Of a DNA stretch of 64,000 bases, positions 8,638 through 17,070 are shown piece by piece. Both the position numbers and the translations under genes were made by a program. The notes beneath the pieces are model-generated. The model saw only the letters and a program-made list of their open reading frames with translations. It did not search any database and was not told the DNA's origin. The stretch is from an uncultured Eubacteriales bacterium. Lineage in GTDB: Bacteria; Bacillota; Clostridia; Oscillospirales; Acutalibacteraceae. The stretch covers positions 1-64,000 of the forward strand of contig ONLA01000004.1 in NCBI GenBank assembly GCA_900318495.1. Direction: 5' to 3'. Position 1 is the stretch's first letter. The number at the start of each line of letters is the position of its first letter.

Positions 8638-10123
8638 TTGCTTCTCCTGTCTTTGTTAAACACGAATTAACAGCCTTGTGCCAGCCGTCAATATGCTTGC
8701 CTCGTTCCTCGGCGGTCATTGACGGTTTAAACACAGTGTTTTTCATTTGCCCGGAGTAACCGCCGTTTTCAAAAAATCCCACCGCGTTTCCGGCAAGCAT
8801 TGCCGCGCCTACGGCGGTTGCCTCACGCTGCGCAGGTCTTACAACCTCAAGGTTTGAAATGTCAGCCTGAAACTGCATTAAAAAGTTGTTAGCCGACGCT
8901 CCGCCGTCAACCTTTAGCGAATTAACGCATCTTCCCGTGTCGCTTTTCATAGCTTCAATCACGTCTTCGGACTGAAAAGCAATTGATTCAAGCGACGCTC
9001 TTATAATATGCTCAAAGCCTGTGCCGCGTGTTAATCCGGTTATTGTGCCGCGCGCGTGCATATCCCAGTAAGGCGCTCCAAGCCCGGCAAACGCCGGAAC
9101 AACATAAACTCCGCCGTTGCTTTTAAGCTTTTTGGCAAAGTATTCGCTGTCGGAAGCGTCCGAAATAAACCTCAGTTCATCTCTGAGCCACTGAATCACC
9201 GCTCCGCCTACAAACACGCTGCCCTCCAGCGCGTATTGCACCGGCTCGTCCTTTGCGGTCGCGGCTATTGTAGTAAGCAGTCCGCGGTTGCTTTTAACGG
9301 CTTCGTTTCCTGTGTTAGCAAGCAGAAAGCAGCCTGTGCCGTAGGTGATTTTCAGGTCGCCGCTGTTTACGCATCCCTGTCCGTACAGCGCCGACTGCTG
9401 GTCGCCGGCAATTCCGCAAACAGGGATTTCAGCGCCCATCAGCTCAATTTCGCAGTAAAGCTCGCTGCTGCTTGTTACCTTCGGAAGCATATTAACGGGT
9501 ATGTCAAGGATTTCGCACAGCTTTTTGTCCCATTCAAGGGTGTTTATATTGTAAAGCATAGTTCTTGAAGCGTTGGTGCGGTCGGTTATGTGAACCCGTC
9601 CGCCGCTGAGCTTCCATAACAGCCAGGTGTCAACCGTTCCGAAAAGCAGTTCGCCGCGCTCTGCTTTTTCACGCGCTCCCTTAACGTTGTCAAGAATCCA
9701 TTTTATTTTTGTAGCGCTGAAATACGCGTCGGGGCGAAGTCCCGTTGTCTCGCGGATGTATTCCGAAAAACCTTCGCGTTCAAGCTGTTCGCAAATATCC
9801 GCGGTTCTGCGGCACTGCCAAACAATGGCGTTATACACCGGCTTTCCTGTTGACTTTTCCCAAACAACCGTGGTTTCACGCTGGTTTGTAATTCCTATCG
9901 CGGCGATTTCCCCGGGAGCAATTCCGCTTTTCGCGATACATTCGGTCAGAGATGAATACTGATTTGCGTAAATATCCATCGGGTTTTGCTCAACCCAGCC
10001 GGCATGTGGGTAAATTTGAGGAATTTCGTGCTGAGCAACGCTTATTACATTTAGCCTGTTGTCAAAAATAATGCTCCTCGCGCTTGTTGTGCCTTCGTCA
10101 AGAGCAATAACATATTTTTTCAT
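8627..10123 (-). CDS. glpK: Glycerol kinase
   Basis: Phosphorylates glycerol to glycerol-3-phosphate. The 498-aa protein has the standard FGGY length, with [13 protein letters not shown] at the N-terminus (phosphate loop), [32 protein letters not shown] and [19 protein letters not shown] precedes the ATG. It is the first gene of a two-gene operon with the downstream lipase-like hydrolase. No glpF or glpD lies nearby. Confidence 0.97.
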   Translation of the reverse strand: MKKYVIALDEGTTSARSIIFDNRLNVISVAQHEIPQIYPHAGWVEQNPMDIYANQYSSLTECIAKSGIAPGEIAAIGITNQRETTVVWEKSTGKPVYNAIVWQCRRTADICEQLEREGFSEYIRETTGLRPDAYFSATKIKWILDNVKGAREKAERGELLFGTVDTWLLWKLSGGRVHITDRTNASRTMLYNINTLEWDKKLCEILDIPVNMLPKVTSSSELYCEIELMGAEIPVCGIAGDQQSALYGQGCVNSGDLKITYGTGCFLLANTGNEAVKSNRGLLTTIAATAKDEPVQYALEGSVFVGGAVIQWLRDELRFISDASDSEYFAKKLKSNGGVYVVPAFAGLGAPYWDMHARGTITGLTRGTGFEHIIRASLESIAFQSEDVIEAMKSDTGRCVNSLKVDGGASANNFLMQFQADISNLEVVRPAQREATAVGAAMLAGNAVGFFENGGYSGQMKNTVFKPSMTAEERGKHIDGWHKAVNSCLTKTGEANGN

Positions 10124-10156
10124 ATTCCACCTCGGACGAGCTTTATTACTGTTCTT

Positions 10157-10185
10157 ATTCTATCATATTGTTTTTGCATTTTCAA
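10157..10185 (-). promoter_or_regulatory. Promoter of glpK
   Basis: On the minus strand, TTGAAA (10185-10180), a 17-bp spacer and TAGAAT (10162-10157), with an upstream TGA giving an extended -10. The start site would be about 27 nt upstream of the ATG. Confidence 0.65.
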
Positions 10186-10192
10186 TAAAGTT

Positions 10193-10300
10193 ATACTAAT
10201 ACCTAATAAAAAGTAGCCAATCTTTGCGGTCTATTTTCCGCAATACTGCGTTGTCGTCCTTGCAAGGCGCCAGCCTTGCCGCGTCCTTAGGAATTAGTAT
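10193..10300 (+). repeat. MITE-like interspersed repeat, copy A (right end deleted)
   Basis: Starts ATACTAATACCTAATAAA and ends GGAATTAGTAT. The first 95 nt (10193-10287) are identical to copy B at 15081-15175. It carries a central GCAAGGC/GCCTTGC hairpin. The inner part of the right terminal repeat is missing, leaving only the last 11 nt. It sits in the divergent gap between glpK and the sigma factor gene. Confidence 0.85.
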
Positions 10301-10360
10301 TAATCAAATTATGAAACCAAAGCTGTATGCGGCGTGTGTTATTATGAAGGGGATGATAAA

Positions 10361-10843
10361 ATGCGGCAATTTGCGGGACTAACCTATGAGCAGGCGGTGC
10401 GGGAGTATTCGCAAACCGTCTTTTCGGTATGCGTTATGAGGCTTCAAAACACAGCCGACGCCGAGGACTGCTACCAAAATGTTTTTTCAAAGCTGTATTT
10501 TAAATCTCCCGATTTTTCAGACCGTGAACATCTCAAGGCGTGGCTTATACGCGTATCGGTAAACGAGTGCAAGAACTATATCCGCAAAAACCGCCGCGCT
10601 GTTCCCCTTGACAGCGTTAATGAACAGGCGGTTGAGTTTGATACCTCGGACGTCGATATGTCATGGGCGCTGATGAAAACATCTGTAAAATACCGCGAGG
10701 TCTTGTATCTTTACTACTGCTATAACTATAAAGTAAGCGAAATTGCGAAAATATTAAAGCTGAACGAAAGCACCGTGAAAACAAGGCTTAACCGCGGACG
10801 CAAGCTTTTGAAGGATATTTACGGGGGTGAGAACAATGGATGA
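10361..10843 (+). CDS. ECF-type RNA polymerase sigma factor
   Basis: A 160-aa sigma-70 family protein of the extracytoplasmic-function type. Region 2 includes DAEDCYQNVFSKLY and the DNA-melting stretch HLKAWLIRVSVNECKNYIRK. Region 4 includes VLYLYYCYNYKVSEIA and the helix-turn-helix NESTVKTRLNRGRKLL. The ATG at 10361 is chosen because AAGGGGATG lies about 7 nt upstream; an in-frame GTG at 10334 has no such site. Its 3' end overlaps the next gene, a membrane protein likely to be its anti-sigma partner. Confidence 0.9.
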   Translation: MRQFAGLTYEQAVREYSQTVFSVCVMRLQNTADAEDCYQNVFSKLYFKSPDFSDREHLKAWLIRVSVNECKNYIRKNRRAVPLDSVNEQAVEFDTSDVDMSWALMKTSVKYREVLYLYYCYNYKVSEIAKILKLNESTVKTRLNRGRKLLKDIYGGENNG

Positions 10844-11768
10844 GTACAATTTTGACGCGCTGAAAAACATAGAAGTGCCGTCTGAGGCGCTTCAGGCCGC
10901 GCTTGATATTCCTTCCCGGAAGCAGGAAAAGCAAAAGCCGTTCTATATCAAACCCGGGTTTTTGGCAGGCACCGCGGCGGCAATGCTGATGCTTATTGTC
11001 GGTCTGACGCTGTATTTGAACATATTTAAAAACACTCCCGGGGTTATAAACAGCGAAAATATAACATCGCAGACAGTCACCGGTGAAAACGGAGAAGTAA
11101 AAATTATCACAGACGAAAACGGCGAAACACATAAGCCCTCCGGCAAAAGCGCGGAGGATAATAATCAGAGCGCTTCAGCGTCATACGGCGGCAGTTATGA
11201 AGCCCAAAATCAGAGCGGAACCCCGGGCGCGCCGGGATCTTACGCTTCCAATACCAAACCGAGCGGCGCCGGAGCGTCATCTTCCGCGCGTAATCAAGTC
11301 ACAACAGGTGACGCAACCGAACCGTGTCAAAACACGTCTGCGGCAACACAAAAGCCGGATTCAACAACACCGCAAACCTCCGGTGAAGGTGATAATACGG
11401 AACCGTGTGTATTTCCGTCGAAATTACCCGGTGAAGCGGATCATACCGAGCCCGAAATTCCGCCGCCGACTGCGCTCCCGAGTGAATATTTTACCGGAAG
11501 TCTTTCGACGCTTTTGCCGTTAAATTCTGCTCAGCCTGTGTACTGTAATTTATACCGATACGGCGGTGATTATATTGGAAGCATCCGCGCGAAAATTGCT
11601 CCGGCGTTTGAGGGGGTGAATAAAGCCGAGGTTAATCCTTTGGATAACGGATTCGAACTCACGCCCGGAGACTACAAGGCTGTTTTTGAGGACGGCAGCG
11701 GAAATATTATTTGCGACGCTTCATTTACCGTCACGTATTGGAATATCAATTCTTCGTATATGTTTTAA
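10836..11768 (+). CDS. Single-pass membrane protein, probable anti-sigma partner
   Basis: A 310-aa protein whose start overlaps the sigma gene (ATG 10836 behind GGGGGTGAG). It has a cytoplasmic N-terminus of about 45 residues, one membrane helix (LAGTAAAMLMLIVGLTLYL), a long Ser/Thr/Gln/Pro/Gly-rich extracytoplasmic linker of about 130 residues, and a small beta-rich C-terminal domain (GSLSTLLPLNSAQPVYCNLY onward). No zinc-finger HxxxCxxC anti-sigma motif is visible, so the anti-sigma role is inferred from position and topology. Confidence 0.7.
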   Translation: MDEYNFDALKNIEVPSEALQAALDIPSRKQEKQKPFYIKPGFLAGTAAAMLMLIVGLTLYLNIFKNTPGVINSENITSQTVTGENGEVKIITDENGETHKPSGKSAEDNNQSASASYGGSYEAQNQSGTPGAPGSYASNTKPSGAGASSSARNQVTTGDATEPCQNTSAATQKPDSTTPQTSGEGDNTEPCVFPSKLPGEADHTEPEIPPPTALPSEYFTGSLSTLLPLNSAQPVYCNLYRYGGDYIGSIRAKIAPAFEGVNKAEVNPLDNGFELTPGDYKAVFEDGSGNIICDASFTVTYWNINSSYMF

Positions 11769-11775
11769 AATAAAT

Positions 11776-11815
11776 TAACGGCTGCCGCGCGTTTTGCGTG
11801 ACAGCCGTTAAAAAT
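11776..11815. terminator. Terminator between the sigma operon and the flavodiiron gene
   Basis: TAACGGCTG (11776-11784) pairs with CAGCCGTTA (11802-11810). AT-rich tails on both sides serve the two converging genes. Confidence 0.75.
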
Positions 11816-11818
11816 ATT

Positions 11819-13609
11819 TTATTCAATCGGTTCAAAATCAGCTACGCCGTGCTTGCAAAGCGGACAAATGAAGTCCTCGGGAAGCTCGTCGCCTTCATAG
11901 ATGTATCCGCAGACCTTGCAAACCCAGCCTTTTTTGCCTTCGGTTTCCGGCTTGGGCTTAACGTTGTTCTGATAGTAGGTGTAGGTCATGGTTTCCTTGT
12001 CGGATACAACTCTTGCCTCGGTAACGCTGCAAATAAACATACCGTGGGTGTCAAGGTCAATGTAATCCTCAACCTTGAGCGACATAAAGCTGTTGATGTA
12101 CTTGGGCAGGAAAACAAGTCCGTTGTCCGAACGCAGGGGAGTGCAGTCTGCGAACTTGTCAACGTTTCTGCCGCTTTGGAAGCCAAAGTTTTCAAACACG
12201 CTGAACGGAGCCTCAACAGACAGGCAGTTAACGTTCATAATGCCTGTGGTTTTGATTACATGGTGTGAGTAATTTTGCTTGTTGATGCAAACGGCAACAC
12301 GGTTAGGCGAATTGGTAACCTGTGTAACGGTGTTAACAATAAGACCGTTGTCCTTTTTACCGTCGTTTGAAGTTACAACATACAAGCCGTAGCCGATGTT
12401 GAACAGCGCGGTAAGGTCGTTTTTGTTGGCGGTTTCGTCGTGCTGGGCAAGGTAATCCATGCACAGCTCGTCAGCAAGCTTTTCAAGCTGCTCGCTGCTT
12501 TGCTCGTTAAGCGCGGACATAATTTTAACGGTGGTGTCGGTATATGTGATGTTCTTGCAGCCTTCAAGCATCTTGCGCATTGTTTTTGCGGCAAGCGGAG
12601 CCCAGGAACCGTTTTCAATAAGACCAATCGTCTTGTTTTGGAAGTTGCGTTCCGTAAGGTGGTTGATAAACTCGCGCATAAACGGGAAAATCTCAGCGTT
12701 ATAAGTGGTAGTGGCAAGAACAATTCTTCCGTAACGGAAAGCGTCCTCAACAGCCTCAGCCATATCACAGCGGGCAAGGTCGTTAACTACAACCTTGGGA
12801 CAGCCCTTGATTCTGAGCTTTTCGGCAAGAATCTCAACAGCCTTTTTGGTGTTGCCGTAAACCGAGGTGTAGGCAATCATAATGCCGTCGCTTTCAACCG
12901 AATAGCTTGACCATGTGTTGTAAAGTCTAAGGTAATAGCCGAGGTTTTCCTTTAAAACGGGACCGTGAAGCGGACAAATAATCTGAATATCGAGGTTGGC
13001 GGCTTTTTTAAGAAGGTTCTGAACCTGAGCGCCGTATTTGCCTACGATACCGATGTAATAACGCCTTGCCTCGCACGCCCAGTCCTCGTCAACATCAAGA
13101 GCGCCGAATTTTCCGAAGCCGTCAGCCGAGAAAAGAACCTTGTCGGTGCTGTCGTAAGTAACCATAACCTCAGGCCAGTGAACCATCGGAGCGGCAACAA
13201 AGTTAAGTACGTGCTTGCCGAGCTCAAGGGTGTCGCCCTCTTTAATTACAATTTGTCTGTCCTCAAAAGCGGTTCCGAAGAAATTCTTCATCATTGTAAA
13301 CGCTTTTGCCGACGAAACAATCGTTGCCCCGGGGAAATTGTTCATAAAGTTTTTAATGTTTGCCGAATGGTCGGGCTCCATGTGCTGAACAATCAGGTAG
13401 TCCGGCTTTCTGCCGTCCAGCGCATCCTCAAGGTTATTCAGCCACTCGTGGGTGAAGTTGCGGTCAACGGTATCCATAACCGCGATTTTGTCATCAATAA
13501 TTACATAAGAGTTGTATGCCATGCCGTTCGGCACAATATACTGACCTTCAAACAGGTCAATTTTATGGTCGTTAACGCCTATGTAACGAATATCCTGTGT
13601 TACGTTCAT
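11819..13609 (-). CDS. Flavodiiron protein fused to flavin reductase and rubredoxin domains
   Basis: Scavenges O2 or NO by reducing them at a diiron centre, protecting an anaerobe. The 596-aa chain contains a metallo-beta-lactamase-like diiron domain (1-240) with H76-x-E78-x-D80-H81 plus H144 and H215, and a flavodoxin domain from about 243 (AYTSVYGNTKKAVEIL). A flavin-reductase-like FMN domain spans about 395-550, and a C-terminal rubredoxin has CxxC pairs at 564/567 and 582/585. The fusion puts the whole electron chain in one polypeptide. CGGAGGAT precedes the ATG. It is monocistronic, facing the sigma operon. Confidence 0.95.
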   Translation of the reverse strand: MNVTQDIRYIGVNDHKIDLFEGQYIVPNGMAYNSYVIIDDKIAVMDTVDRNFTHEWLNNLEDALDGRKPDYLIVQHMEPDHSANIKNFMNNFPGATIVSSAKAFTMMKNFFGTAFEDRQIVIKEGDTLELGKHVLNFVAAPMVHWPEVMVTYDSTDKVLFSADGFGKFGALDVDEDWACEARRYYIGIVGKYGAQVQNLLKKAANLDIQIICPLHGPVLKENLGYYLRLYNTWSSYSVESDGIMIAYTSVYGNTKKAVEILAEKLRIKGCPKVVVNDLARCDMAEAVEDAFRYGRIVLATTTYNAEIFPFMREFINHLTERNFQNKTIGLIENGSWAPLAAKTMRKMLEGCKNITYTDTTVKIMSALNEQSSEQLEKLADELCMDYLAQHDETANKNDLTALFNIGYGLYVVTSNDGKKDNGLIVNTVTQVTNSPNRVAVCINKQNYSHHVIKTTGIMNVNCLSVEAPFSVFENFGFQSGRNVDKFADCTPLRSDNGLVFLPKYINSFMSLKVEDYIDLDTHGMFICSVTEARVVSDKETMTYTYYQNNVKPKPETEGKKGWVCKVCGYIYEGDELPEDFICPLCKHGVADFEPIE

Positions 13610-13697
13610 AAATATCCTCCGTTTTTATTGCAGCAAGCTGCTTCTTTGTTAATATCATAACATAAACTGATTATTTAATCAATCAAATTTATAAATT

Positions 13698-15062
13698 TTA
13701 CAGAATATTTTTACGAACCTTTAACAGCAAAATTACCGCCGCCGCCGAGGTTATAATTTCCGCGGCGGGGAAGGTAAGCCAAACAATCCGGGCGTTTGAA
13801 AGCCCGGGCTCGACAAGCAGCGATAATGCCTGCGCCACAGGCAGAATAAGCACAAGCTGTCGAAGTAAAGAAACAATAAGCGACGGCAAGCCTTTGTCCA
13901 GAGCCTGAAAAACGCCCTGAAGCGACAGGCTTATGCCCGCAAAGAAAAAGCCTGCCGAGATAATCCGCGTTGCGCTAACGCACAGTCCCTGAGTTTCTCC
14001 CGAAAGCCCGAACGCCGAGCAAAGCGGATCGGCAAAAATCTCGAGTGCCGCTGTGCCGGCAAGCATTATCACGGAAGTGTACAATACTCCGTACTTTATG
14101 CCTTCGTAAATGCGTTTTTTGTCGCCCATTCCGTAGCTGAACGAAACAATCGGGGTTATTGCGTCGCGCAGTCCAAACGCCGCAAACAAAATAAACTGCT
14201 GAATCTTGTAATACAATCCGTAAGCCGTAACAAGAGCCGCGCTGACAGAACCGAGTATTATGTTAATTCCGTAAGTCATTACCGACATCAGCGCCTGCGC
14301 TATTATCGCCGGCAAGCCTATTTTGTAAATAATACGGATAATGGTTTTGTCAGGCTTAATAAATCTAATGCCGTTGTCAACGCTTTTGTTTTTCTTAATG
14401 TGGAACACAAGGGCAAGCGCAAACGAGACAAGCTGACCGGCGACCGTAGCAAGCGCCGCGCCCGATACGCCCAGCCTTGGAAATCCGAGCAGGCCGTAAA
14501 TCATTACAGGGTCAAGCACAATGTTTGTAACAGCTCCCGAAATTTGCGCGATTGTGGATTGTACTGACAACCCCGACGCCTGCAATATTTTCTCAAACAA
14601 GCTGAAAAACACTATTCCGGCAGAACAAACGCAGCAAATTCTAAGGTAGGTGACAGCCATTTCGCCGATAACTTTGTCGCCTGTTTGAGTTGAGATGTAC
14701 GCCGGAACACCAAAAACGCCGAACAGCATAAACACCGCGGTTATGACGATTCCCAAAAACACTCCGTTGCCGGCAACTACAGAAGCTTTTTCACGGTTGT
14801 TTTCGCCAAGGCTGCGCGCGAGCATTACGTTCACGCCCACACCGGTGCCTATTCCTACAGCAACCATAAGCATCTGGACAGGGAAGGCGAGAGTAAGCGC
14901 GTTAAGGGCGTTTTCGCCGTCCTCCATATTGGACACAAACGCGCTGTCAACGATGTTGTAAAAAGCCTGCAGCATCATCGAAATAATGATTGGCAAGCCT
15001 GTTTTTATCATCAGTTTTCCCACAGGCAGCCGCGCCATAATATTGTTGTTTTCCTTTTGCAT
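13698..15062 (-). CDS. MATE family efflux transporter
   Basis: A 454-aa polytopic membrane protein with about 12 helices in two related halves, typical of Na+ or H+ driven multidrug and toxin extrusion pumps of the NorM/DinF kind. It opens ARLPVGKLMIKTGLPIIISM, the N-terminal signature of clostridial MATE proteins, and contains VGIGTGVGVNVMLARSLGE and ITPIVSFSYGMGDKKR. Substrate cannot be predicted. GGAGGTAAT precedes the ATG. Copy B of the interspersed repeat begins 18 bp upstream of the start, so its promoter may lie within or beyond that repeat. Confidence 0.92.
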   Translation of the reverse strand: MQKENNNIMARLPVGKLMIKTGLPIIISMMLQAFYNIVDSAFVSNMEDGENALNALTLAFPVQMLMVAVGIGTGVGVNVMLARSLGENNREKASVVAGNGVFLGIVITAVFMLFGVFGVPAYISTQTGDKVIGEMAVTYLRICCVCSAGIVFFSLFEKILQASGLSVQSTIAQISGAVTNIVLDPVMIYGLLGFPRLGVSGAALATVAGQLVSFALALVFHIKKNKSVDNGIRFIKPDKTIIRIIYKIGLPAIIAQALMSVMTYGINIILGSVSAALVTAYGLYYKIQQFILFAAFGLRDAITPIVSFSYGMGDKKRIYEGIKYGVLYTSVIMLAGTAALEIFADPLCSAFGLSGETQGLCVSATRIISAGFFFAGISLSLQGVFQALDKGLPSLIVSLLRQLVLILPVAQALSLLVEPGLSNARIVWLTFPAAEIITSAAAVILLLKVRKNIL

Positions 15063-15080
15063 AATTACCTCCTAATTTTT

Positions 15081-15201
15081 ATACTAATACCTAATAAAAA
15101 GTAGCCAATCTTTGCGGTCTATTTTCCGCAATACTGCGTTGTCGTCCTTGCAAGGCGCCAGCCTTGCCGCGTCCTGTCTACTTTCTATCAGGAATTAGTA
15201 T
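15081..15201 (+). repeat. MITE-like interspersed repeat, copy B
   Basis: 121 bp with terminal inverted repeats of about 24 bp: left ATACTAATACCTAATAAA..., right the complement of ATACTAATTCCTGATAGA.... The first 95 nt are identical to copy A and it has the same central GCAAGGC/GCCTTGC hairpin. No coding capacity. It lies immediately upstream of the MATE gene. Confidence 0.88.
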
Positions 15202-15210
15202 TAAGCAGCG

Positions 15211-15249
15211 CAAAAAAGGCGTAAGCCCGTTATGCCGGACTTACGCCTT
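15211..15249 (-). terminator. Terminator of the DUF1846 gene
   Basis: AAGGCGTAAG (15216-15225) pairs with CTTACGCCTT (15240-15249). Read on the minus strand, the stem is followed by a T-run. Lies just downstream of the DUF1846 stop. Confidence 0.85.
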
Positions 15250-15336
15250 ATACTTAACAGTATAAGCAACTCACATAGGTTTGCTTTATTCAATTGCCAA
15301 AATATTTTATCACAAATATTGATGGAAAGTCAAGAA

Positions 15337-16818
15337 TTATTTTCTGTACAGCCTTTCGGTTTCATACGCGGGCTCGGTTGTAAGCCGGATACCCAGCTTT
15401 TTAAGCGTGCGCGTGTCGGTTTCGGACAAAATAACCGTAGCGTGAGCTTCGGTATCGCGCAGCTCGGGAAGCTTTTTCATAGCGAGCTTTGCCGTCGGAT
15501 TTGTAACCGCCGACATTGAAAGCGCAATCAGAATTTCATCTGTATGAAGTCTGGGATTTGCCGAACCGAAGCTTTCAACCTTAAGCTTTTGTATCGGTTC
15601 AATAACAGACGCGTCGATAATATCAACCTCATTGGGAATACGCGCAAGGTGTTTTAAAGCGTTTAACAGCATTGCCGAGCACGCGCCGAGCAGATTAGTG
15701 GTCTTTCCGGTAATGATTGTGCCGTCGCTGAGTTCAATCGCGGCGGCAGGAGCGCCGGTCTGTTTGGCTTTTTCAAGCGCCGGAGCCACAACAGCCCTGT
15801 CCTCGATAGTAAGCTTGCTCTGCTTCATCAAAAGCCCGATTTTATATGCTTCATCGGGACTGCCGATACCTTTTGTCTGATTTGACAGCGCGGAATAATA
15901 GCGGCGTATAATTTCCTGGTTCGCCGCGGCGCACACAACGTCGTTGTCAATTATGCAGTTTCCGGCCATATTAACGCCCATATCAGTGGGAGATTTATAG
16001 GGCGATTCGCCCAAAATCAGCTCAAACATAGTGTTTAGCACGGGAAAAATCTCGATATCCCTGTTATAGTTTACGGTGGTTGTTCCGTAAGCCTCAAGGT
16101 GGAACGGGTCAATCATATTAACGTCGTTGAGGTCGGCGGTAGCGGCTTCATACGCTACGTTAACAGGATGCTTTAACGGCAGGTTCCAGATAGGGAAGGT
16201 TTCAAACTTCGCGTATCCTGCCTGAACACCGTGCTTGTGCTCATGATAAAGCTGCGAAAGACAAACAGCCATCTTGCCCGAACCCGGACCGGGAGCTGTA
16301 ATTACAACAAGGCGGCGTGTGGTTTCAACATAATCGTTTTTGCCGTAGCCGTTGTCGCTGACAATAAGGTCAACGTCTGTCGGATAATTGGGGATTGAAT
16401 AGTGATGATAAACGTTTATGCCGTTTTCGGTCAAATGGTTTTCAAAGTTAACCGCCGTGGGCTGATCCGCAAAGCGGGTAAGCACTACCGACGGCACAAA
16501 AAGTCCGCGGCTGCGAAACAAGTCTATAAGTCGTAAAACATCAAGGTCATATGTAATTCCCAAATCGCCTCTGACCTTGTTTTTTTCAATGTCGTCGGCA
16601 TTTATAACTATCACGATTTCCGCGTCGTCTTTAAGCTGCATAAGCATCTGCAGCTTTGAGTCCGGCTTAAATCCGGGCAAAACGCGTGAAGCGTGATAAT
16701 CGTCAAACAGCTTGCCGCCGAATTCCAAATACAGCTTGTCACCGAATTCGGAGATTCTGTCCCTGATATGCTGGGATTGGGTTTCAAGATATTTATTATT
16801 ATCAAACCCTGTTTTCAT
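15337..16818 (-). CDS. DUF1846 family protein
   Basis: A 493-aa member of DUF1846, a conserved Firmicute family of unknown function. It begins MKTGFDNNKYLETQSQHI and has a P-loop-like APGPGSGKMAV near residue 170, which suggests nucleotide binding, and a C-terminal SETDTRTLKKLGI segment. The ATG at 16818 is chosen over one 10 codons upstream because GGAGGT lies 8 nt before it. Monogenic, with its own extended -10 promoter and terminator. Confidence 0.85.
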   Translation of the reverse strand: MKTGFDNNKYLETQSQHIRDRISEFGDKLYLEFGGKLFDDYHASRVLPGFKPDSKLQMLMQLKDDAEIVIVINADDIEKNKVRGDLGITYDLDVLRLIDLFRSRGLFVPSVVLTRFADQPTAVNFENHLTENGINVYHHYSIPNYPTDVDLIVSDNGYGKNDYVETTRRLVVITAPGPGSGKMAVCLSQLYHEHKHGVQAGYAKFETFPIWNLPLKHPVNVAYEAATADLNDVNMIDPFHLEAYGTTTVNYNRDIEIFPVLNTMFELILGESPYKSPTDMGVNMAGNCIIDNDVVCAAANQEIIRRYYSALSNQTKGIGSPDEAYKIGLLMKQSKLTIEDRAVVAPALEKAKQTGAPAAAIELSDGTIITGKTTNLLGACSAMLLNALKHLARIPNEVDIIDASVIEPIQKLKVESFGSANPRLHTDEILIALSMSAVTNPTAKLAMKKLPELRDTEAHATVILSETDTRTLKKLGIRLTTEPAYETERLYRK

Positions 16819-16858
16819 ATTTATGTACCTCCTATACTCCAAGCACAAATACCGTTTT

Positions 16859-16867
16859 ATTATATCA
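16859..16867 (-). promoter_or_regulatory. Extended -10 promoter of the DUF1846 gene
   Basis: On the minus strand TGATATAAT (16867-16859): a consensus TATAAT with TG one base upstream. The -35 is poor, as expected for extended -10 promoters. The start site falls about 35 nt before the ATG. Confidence 0.5.
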
Positions 16868-16925
16868 CAAATTATGATGAATAATAAAGAGTTTTGATAA
16901 ATTTTTTTAAAAAATTTTTATATAA

Positions 16926-16986
16926 AGGCAATACGGAACAATATTCAAGCAAGCCGTGCGTTTTGAATTGTGCGGTGTTGCCTTAA
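16926..16986. repeat. Long imperfect inverted repeat
   Basis: AAGGCAATACGG...AATATTCAA on the left is complementary, with a few mismatches, to TTGAATTGTGCGGTGTTGCCTT on the right, enclosing about 15 nt. It lies between the divergent DUF1846 and cohesin-protein promoters. Part of it (TTGAATATTGT and AAGGCAATA) also occurs upstream of asd (about 946-972). Confidence 0.55.
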
Positions 16987-16990
16987 CGTA

Positions 16991-17019
16991 TTGATTTTAT
17001 AATTCATTTGGTGTATAAT
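16991..17019 (+). promoter_or_regulatory. Promoter of the cohesin-domain protein gene
   Basis: TTGATT (16991-16996), a 17-bp spacer and TATAAT (17014-17019), about 45 nt upstream of the ATG. Confidence 0.7.
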
Positions 17020-17070
17020 AAATGTATCAATTTATTTTTGAAACAGAAGGTTTGAAAGGAAGGAATACTA

